NCBI RefSeq assembly: GCF_000812945.1 | Contig: NZ_JSYM01000001.1 | Location: 1,922,001 to 1,986,000 of the forward strand | Reading direction: 5' to 3' | Source: Flavobacterium sp. AED | Lineage (GTDB): Bacteria > Bacteroidota > Bacteroidia > Flavobacteriales > Flavobacteriaceae | DNA: 64,000 nt | Part shown: one piece after another, positions 59,262 to 64,000 of the stretch | Numbering within the stretch: the stretch's first letter is position 1 | How the letters are laid out: each line of letters starts with the position of its first letter | Notes under the pieces: model-generated | Database searches by the model: none | Told to the model about the DNA's origin: nothing | The model's input: the letters and a program-made list of their open reading frames with translations, nothing else | Translations under genes and position numbers: made by a program

Positions 59262-59870
59262 CTAAGCAATATTCTCCAATCCACCGGGAAACGGTCTATA
59301 GGCATAATAATGCAAGACTTCTTCAATGGCTATTTTTAAAGCTTCGTTTATGGGGAGTAAAGTAATGGCTAGCCTATTGTCAATTTGTGAAAGTTGCATG
59401 TAATAATCCGAAAAAATGGGCACGTATAATCCTTTGCTAATGGCTTCTTCAGTATCCTTGTAGTTTTGTTGTTGTTCTTCTTTGATTATTTTGCAAGTGG
59501 CCAATCGCAGTTTGCCATATTTATCTCTGCTGGCGGCATACCCAAAAAGCCTGCAAATCAATCCGCGATAGCGATAATTGCTACAGCTTCCGTTGCTGCG
59601 GTCCAAGACAGCAAGCGGTCGGTATAAATGACAGTTGCTATTGGATTTATTATTCAATTCCACTAACATTTCTTCAGCTTTACCGTTTAAAAACAGATAT
59701 AATGCCCAAGGTAAAAACTCTAAGGGAGAAGCAACGATGTCTGGTGTAGAACAGCATTTGCCACAGCCAGTACGACAATGTAAATTAGTTTCTGATTGGA
59801 AAGCACTAATTTCATTTTCAAGACGGTCGAATAATTCTTCAACCAGCCGAACCTTATGTTCTATAGACAT
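59262..59870 (-). CDS. YkgJ-family cysteine-cluster protein
   Basis: The 202-residue protein has LHCRTGCGKCCSTPDIVASP (CxxxCxxCC-type cluster) and later SCSNYRYRGLICRLFGYAA with further Cys. This is the YkgJ/Fe-S or zinc cluster family (formerly UPF0153). The cluster probably binds Fe-S or Zn; the reaction is unknown. It is a single cytoplasmic gene convergent with carB. Confidence 0.85.
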   Translation of the reverse strand: MSIEHKVRLVEELFDRLENEISAFQSETNLHCRTGCGKCCSTPDIVASPLEFLPWALYLFLNGKAEEMLVELNNKSNSNCHLYRPLAVLDRSNGSCSNYRYRGLICRLFGYAASRDKYGKLRLATCKIIKEEQQQNYKDTEEAISKGLYVPIFSDYYMQLSQIDNRLAITLLPINEALKIAIEEVLHYYAYRPFPGGLENIA

Positions 59871-60010
59871 TGATTTTTGTGTAAGGTAGTCTATTAAAAA
59901 GGGGTAACTGTATAATTAAGTTTTTCTTATCGTTTATAATTTATAAGGTTGGTTTTCAATTGCAAAGCTATAAAAGAGGAAGCAAGTGTTTTTTTTCGGA
60001 TGGAGACAAA

Positions 60011-60967
60011 TCAGTCTTCTCTTAAAAATTCAAATACTTCATCATTCTGAATGATAGTTACTTTGCTGCAATGAGACAAGTATGAAAAGGAATAAGGCTT
60101 TCTGATATTGAAGAATCCACTGCCGCCTAGCCTGAATTTTCCGTTGCATTCTGGAATACCTGCTGATGAATATCGGTTTATTAAGTATCCTTCGTCAATT
60201 GGTTTCAACCAAAACCAACCTCCTGCGACTTCGCCACCCAACCATTGACTGTCTTTGGGGATATTTTCGGGTCTTGTTGGTGCCGGTAGTGTGCCTTTTA
60301 CGTTTTCTTTGGTATATACTGTATTGGAGTGATGGTGCTGTCTTTTTGGATTATCAGCAGCAATTTCCGGTATAATGATTTTATTCGAAAGACAGTTAAT
60401 ATTGGTTATGGGCATGGGTTTGAGACGCCATAAATAGCGCAGTTTAAAACGGTATTTTAGCTCAGGGGTTCCCGCCAAAATTCCGTTTCTCACAAATCGG
60501 CAACAATTGATTCCATTAATTACAAATGGACCAAAAGGAATCGCTTCTTTATTTTGCAGTTCTTTAATCTTGGATCTGGAAGACTCAATATTTACAGGAC
60601 AATAGGATGCATATAACGGTCCCATGCCAAAAGTAGTTTCATTGTTTTGTATTTCATTCAAGAGTTCTTTTATATTCGTTATTTTATTATTGAAGAAGTT
60701 GGCCTTTGTATGAATTTCAAGATTTGCATCTGTAGTAACATCCCGAATTCGTCCATGCTGATACGGAGCATGGTATCTTCCACAATCAAAATAAGAACAA
60801 TTGCCCGAGGCAAAGTCTACCAATATTAATGATGCATGACCTACTTTATATTGAAAATTTTTGTTATGGCCCAACCAGCGCATTGGCATATCATACCAGG
60901 AACCGGGCTGTTTGCCAATAAATTCAGGCCACGCAATTGCGATTGTCATTCCGTTATGTTTAGCCAT
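60011..60967 (-). CDS. Unrecognised protein with His- and Cys-containing motifs
   Basis: The 318-residue protein has MTIAIAWPEFIGKQPGSWYD, then KVGHASLILVDFASGNCSYF with DCGRYHAPYQHGR. INGINCCRFVRNGILAG follows further on. A His-containing GHASL early and a Cys-containing NCCRF later resemble a permuted papain-like (NlpC/P60-like or LRAT-like) fold, but I do not place it in a named family with confidence. There is no signal peptide, so it is probably cytoplasmic. It is 17 bp downstream of a fatty-acid hydroxylase gene. Confidence 0.5.
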   Translation of the reverse strand: MAKHNGMTIAIAWPEFIGKQPGSWYDMPMRWLGHNKNFQYKVGHASLILVDFASGNCSYFDCGRYHAPYQHGRIRDVTTDANLEIHTKANFFNNKITNIKELLNEIQNNETTFGMGPLYASYCPVNIESSRSKIKELQNKEAIPFGPFVINGINCCRFVRNGILAGTPELKYRFKLRYLWRLKPMPITNINCLSNKIIIPEIAADNPKRQHHHSNTVYTKENVKGTLPAPTRPENIPKDSQWLGGEVAGGWFWLKPIDEGYLINRYSSAGIPECNGKFRLGGSGFFNIRKPYSFSYLSHCSKVTIIQNDEVFEFLRED

Positions 60968-60984
60968 TTTAAAACGTTTTGAGG

Positions 60985-61593
60985 TTATTCAAGTTTTTTA
61001 TCTTCCGGCATTGTTCCAAAAATAATGTCCCAAAGAGGAAATGTAAGACCAAAAGCTACCGTTTCATTTTTGTAATGGTGCAGAAGATGGTGTTTCCATA
61101 GATAACGAAAAAAGTTTTTGGGAGGTTTGGTCGTATGTATGAAATAATGTAAAGACAGATAGTACGAATACCCCATTAAAAAACCCGGAAAAAATATAAA
61201 CACATACTTGCCAATAATAAGCCAGAAAACAAATATAAATAAGCCGGCGAGTGGTATGGATACAGGAAGAGGTAAAACCAATCGTTGTTTGTCCTGGGGA
61301 GTAGTATGATGCATTCCATGAATCTTGAATATCAATTTCTTAGGATTTTTATATTCTGCCGAATGATAAATAAATCGGTGTATTAAATATTCGGCAAGTG
61401 TATAAACAAAGGTTCCCGAAAAAAATAAAGCTATATAGCCAAGTATCGATAGCTTTATTTTGATTATACCAAAGAGGAGTATGCTTAGCGATATAAGTGC
61501 TAAAGTAGCGATTACAAACAAAGCATTGGTTTTTGTAAGACTTTCCAAAATTGGATTTTCAAAAAGGCGTATGGATTCCTTTGAGTTTTTCAT
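60985..61593 (-). CDS. Fatty-acid hydroxylase/sterol-desaturase superfamily membrane protein
   Basis: The 202-residue protein has four hydrophobic segments and the di-iron histidine boxes HRFIYH, HGMHH, HYFIHT and HHLLHHYKNE. This fits the fatty-acid hydroxylase superfamily. It may hydroxylate a fatty-acyl chain, perhaps of sphingolipids or ornithine lipids, which occur in Bacteroidota; the exact substrate is inferred. It precedes the unrecognised gene by 17 bp and probably forms an operon with it. Confidence 0.85.
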   Translation of the reverse strand: MKNSKESIRLFENPILESLTKTNALFVIATLALISLSILLFGIIKIKLSILGYIALFFSGTFVYTLAEYLIHRFIYHSAEYKNPKKLIFKIHGMHHTTPQDKQRLVLPLPVSIPLAGLFIFVFWLIIGKYVFIFFPGFLMGYSYYLSLHYFIHTTKPPKNFFRYLWKHHLLHHYKNETVAFGLTFPLWDIIFGTMPEDKKLE

Positions 61594-61679
61594 ATTTGTT
61601 TGTTTTTAATGCTTCCAAGGCTGTAAAATTGAAAATATTCAATGCTTTGATTTTGTCGATAAGAGTTATGAAATAATTT

Positions 61680-62117
61680 TCATTCTCCTTGGTTTTTCTC
61701 AAAATCTACCATCCAGTTTACTCCAAATTTATCAGTAAATGTCCCGAAATAGCCTCCCCAAAAAGCATCTTCCATTGGCATTCCTATTTTCCCACCCGCT
61801 GAAAGTGCATTAAACAGTTTGTCAGCTTCTTCTTTACTTTCGGCATTGATAGCAAGCGAAAAATTATTTCCGTAAACAGTTTTAGCGCCAAATGATTCGA
61901 AGCTGTCACTTCCTGATATAGCAGTTTCTTTACTGATGGGTAAGGAAATGTGCATTATTTTTTCGGCTTCTCCGGGAGGACAGGTTTTGCCCTCTTGCAT
62001 GGGCATATCTTTAAATCTTCCAAAATAGGAGAATTCACCTCCAAACACTGATTTGTAAAAATTAAAAGCTTCTTCGCAATTCCCATTATAGGTGATATAC
62101 GTATTTACTGTTGCCAT
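61680..62117 (-). CDS. VOC-family protein, PhnB-like
   Basis: The 145-residue protein begins TYITYNGNCEEAFNFYKSVF with GGEFSYFGRFKDMPM, then LPISKETAISGSDSFE and a final WGGYFGTFTDKFGVNWMVDF. This is the PhnB-like (DUF1428/YdcJ-style) glyoxalase fold with one domain. No metal ligand set of glyoxalase I is evident. It is soluble, in contrast to the secreted VOC protein at 521-973, and not closely related to it. Confidence 0.82.
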   Translation of the reverse strand: MATVNTYITYNGNCEEAFNFYKSVFGGEFSYFGRFKDMPMQEGKTCPPGEAEKIMHISLPISKETAISGSDSFESFGAKTVYGNNFSLAINAESKEEADKLFNALSAGGKIGMPMEDAFWGGYFGTFTDKFGVNWMVDFEKNQGE

Positions 62118-62191
62118 AGTACTTGTATTTAAATGTTAGATTGTTTGTTTTTTTATTGATTATATAGTTTTAAAAGATGAATAAGCGAGCA

Positions 62192-62602
62192 TTAAAAAGT
62201 GATTTTTACAGATAGTCCCGGTTGTGAATTTAGAACTAACGAACCTTGCATGGGGCTGAAAACGGGTTGGTTACTTAAAGAAATAGTTGCCGCTTTTCGA
62301 GCATTATTTCCTGACATTATAAAAAAAGGAATGCTTCCCAAACCAGAAACAACACCTCCCAACATAATAAAACCATAGGTATCTGTTGTTGAATTAGAAC
62401 TACTATACCAGCTATCGCTAAAACCAATTACCCCCACTACAGTCATAAGAGTTCCGCCTGAAAGTAAAATCCAACCAGTGGTTTTTTGGTTTTTACTTTT
62501 CTTCAAGTAATATTTTTTAGAAAATTCATTATTTGGTATTGTCTGGCTAAATGCATTTACCGTAAAAAGTAAAAGCATTAGAACAGTAATTGTCTTTTTC
62601 AT
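62192..62602 (-). CDS. Small secreted or membrane protein of unknown function
   Basis: The 136-residue protein has a signal peptide (ITVLMLLLFTVNAFSQ) and two further hydrophobic stretches (GWILLSGGTLMTVVGVIGF and FIMLGGVVSGLGSIPFFIMS). The tail ends GLSVKITF, a barrel-like terminus. I recognise no family. Confidence 0.6.
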   Translation of the reverse strand: MKKTITVLMLLLFTVNAFSQTIPNNEFSKKYYLKKSKNQKTTGWILLSGGTLMTVVGVIGFSDSWYSSSNSTTDTYGFIMLGGVVSGLGSIPFFIMSGNNARKAATISLSNQPVFSPMQGSLVLNSQPGLSVKITF

Positions 62603-62753
62603 GATAGTGCGTTTTTTGCCTACTCTTTCAATATGCAGTTTTGGCTTAGCTGTTTTTATATTTAAGTAAAAAGATATTTAGGATAATTTTAAATCAAAAG
62701 ACGATGATAAATGACTGTAATTATTGGAAAGGATAGGTCAAGTTTTTACATTC

Positions 62754-63398
62754 TTACTCGTCTTTTTTTGTCAAATATCTTTTGTACCAGACAATAGCTA
62801 AATCAGCTACTTCCTGTAATTTTCCTGGCTCTTCGAATAAATGGGTCGCTCCCGGAATTATTTTCATTTCTTTTATGGATCCCAATTCATCATAAGCCAT
62901 TTTATTCATACCAATAACCGGAACATCTTCACCGCCTACAATTAGTAGTGTAGGAGCGGTTACTAATGGTAATTCGGTTATGGCTAAATCAGGGCGACCG
63001 CCTCTCGAAACTACTGCTTTTATTTTGTTTCCAAAATGAGCTGCAGCCCGCAATGCTGATGCAGCTCCGGTGCTTGCTCCAAAGTAGCCTATGGGTACAT
63101 CTTTTGCGCCTTTATTGGACATAAGCCATAATGTAGTTTCTATTAGTCGGATGGATAATAAGTCGATATTAAACCGGTTTTCGTAAATGCGATCTTCTTC
63201 TTCAGTTAGTAAGTCAAACAGGAATGTGCCTATTTTTTGTTGCTGAATCAGTTCTGCGACCATTCTGTTTCGGGAACTGAATCTACTGCTGCCGCTTCCG
63301 TGTGAAAAAACAATAATCCCAATTGCATTTTCAGGAATTACTAAATCCCCTTTCAACGTGACAGATGACAAAGGGATGTCCAAATCTAATTTCTCCAT
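62754..63398 (-). CDS. Dienelactone-hydrolase-like alpha/beta hydrolase
   Basis: The 214-residue protein has GIIVFSHGSGSSRFSSRNRM, GYFGASTGAASALRAAAHFG with the nucleophile elbow G-A-S-T-G, LLIVGGEDVPVIGMNK and GATHLFEEPGKLQ with the catalytic His. It resembles the hydrolase often paired with a phosphoribosyltransferase in bacterial genomes, and its upstream neighbour 41 bp away is one. Substrate unknown. It is in the same minus-strand operon. Confidence 0.82.
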   Translation of the reverse strand: MEKLDLDIPLSSVTLKGDLVIPENAIGIIVFSHGSGSSRFSSRNRMVAELIQQQKIGTFLFDLLTEEEDRIYENRFNIDLLSIRLIETTLWLMSNKGAKDVPIGYFGASTGAASALRAAAHFGNKIKAVVSRGGRPDLAITELPLVTAPTLLIVGGEDVPVIGMNKMAYDELGSIKEMKIIPGATHLFEEPGKLQEVADLAIVWYKRYLTKKDE

Positions 63399-63439
63399 AA
63401 TTGATTTTTTTAAAAATAAACAATAGTAGATTTGTAATG

Positions 63440-64000
63440 CTATTCAATAGGGCTTGCAACATTCAATATTTTAACTACTTCCTCATCTTCGACTTGATCG
63501 AATTCTTGGTAAAATCCTCCAACTCCTCTAAAAGATTTTGAAGCAATCAGATAGATAAACTCATCTGTATTTCTTTCAAATATGGGTACATTATTATATG
63601 GCAATACAGGAACAGCTACGATAATTTTTGCGGGTTTTTGTTTTCGCAACATTTTTATACTGGCAAGCAAGGTATTTCCTGTTGCTATACCATCATCTAC
63701 TAAAATTACGTTTTTGCCTTTTATATCCATTGGCTCTCTATTACCCATGTAGAGTTGGTATTTCTCTTTTAATAATTTTCGAAGACGAGTAATTTCTTCA
63801 TCTATATATACATTGGAAACACCAGGATGCTCATCAATAATCATAGAATCCAGGGATACGGCACCTATAGCAAACTCCTTATTATAAGGATGTCCAATTT
63901 TTTTTGAAAGTACAATGTCTAAGGGGAGATGCAATTTTTTTGCTATTTCATGACCAACGGGAACACCGCCTCTGGGAACTGCAAGAATGATTGAATTGCT
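63440..64000 (-). CDS. Phosphoribosyltransferase (5' end beyond window edge)
   Basis: The minus-strand frame runs to base 64000, giving at least 186 residues. The text AVPRGGVPVGHEIAKK and KIGHPYNKEFAIGAVS are the family start, and VILVDDGIATGNTLLASIKM is the PRPP-binding loop. The end has EDEEVVKILNVASPIE. It is a type I phosphoribosyltransferase of unknown base specificity. It heads an operon with the alpha/beta hydrolase. A TTG at 63934 could look like a start but the conserved frame continues upstream. Confidence 0.9.
   Translation of the reverse strand, partial: SNSIILAVPRGGVPVGHEIAKKLHLPLDIVLSKKIGHPYNKEFAIGAVSLDSMIIDEHPGVSNVYIDEEITRLRKLLKEKYQLYMGNREPMDIKGKNVILVDDGIATGNTLLASIKMLRKQKPAKIIVAVPVLPYNNVPIFERNTDEFIYLIASKSFRGVGGFYQEFDQVEDEEVVKILNVASPIE

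Noticed and set aside
1..64000. CRISPR arrays, complete insertion sequences, prophage genes, rRNA and known riboswitches
   Set aside because: I looked for regular repeats with spacers, transposase motifs, phage structural genes, rRNA landmarks and conserved riboswitch leaders and found none. This is a reading by eye, not a model search.

Overview
The window comes from a Bacteroidota chromosome, most likely Flavobacterium or a close relative. The DNA is AT-rich. Start codons lack Shine-Dalgarno sequences. Many genes are preceded by the Bacteroidota promoter element TAnnTTTG, several times with a TTG about 19 bp upstream. The gene content also fits: TonB-dependent receptor, DUF4290, DUF4199, type B L31, a 6S-Flavo-like RNA beside zapA and ribonuclease Y, and small OmpA/OMP_b-brl barrel proteins. 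No prophage, CRISPR array or complete insertion sequence is visible.

Layout. 1-1.7 kb: the end of an NlpC/P60 hydrolase, a secreted VOC protein and a small CDGSH iron-sulfur protein. 1.7-7.3 kb: an accessory island. It holds a HigBA-like toxin-antitoxin pair between two imperfect 32-bp direct repeats, a short remnant of a group II intron reverse transcriptase, and a two-gene minus-strand operon. That operon encodes a 1153-residue protein (methyltransferase-like domain fused to a UPF1-like SF1 helicase) and an ALKBH3-like Fe(II)/2-oxoglutarate dioxygenase. This is the most novel-looking unit in the window. 7.4-12.8 kb: an APC permease flanked by repeat copies, alanine dehydrogenase with a divergent Lrp/AsnC regulator, and a long-form GAPDH. 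12.8-19.3 kb: an HtrA protease, then a dapF-to-DUF2279 operon (including MltG), a lysozyme-like protein and a PepSY-like secreted protein. 19.6 kb: tRNA-Met.

19.8-33.8 kb: housekeeping genes (class IV aminotransferase, YqgE, HU, fmt, recQ, murA, a CDF transporter, aroQ, xerD). Four small outer-membrane barrel genes lie between aroQ and xerD, and two of them have duplicated promoter regions. 33.8-42.2 kb: rny, a 6S-like RNA, zapA and its coiled-coil partner, an M23 peptidase/TonB receptor operon, a lipoprotein and a DUF2971 protein. 42.2-50.1 kb: an MsbA-like exporter, a phosphohexomutase, a GT2/DUF4199 pair, L31, a GlmU-like protein and an L,D-transpeptidase-like protein. 50.5-59.2 kb: ABC-F, a Tyr- and Arg-Pro-rich secreted protein, pirin with a degenerate GNAT, an alpha/beta hydrolase, a TPR protein, rpmH and carB. 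59.2-64 kb: a YkgJ cysteine-cluster protein, an unrecognised cysteine/histidine protein in an operon with a fatty-acid hydroxylase, a VOC protein, a small membrane protein, and a hydrolase/phosphoribosyltransferase pair that runs off the window edge.

Many genes work on the cell envelope: dapF, mltG, murA, M23, lysozyme-like and L,D-transpeptidase-like proteins, MsbA-like and OMPs. Repeats include a dispersed palindromic element (about 7.45-7.55 kb and 45.96-46.05 kb), GC-rich inverted copies at the xerD and rny 3' ends, and many bidirectional hairpin terminators between convergent genes.
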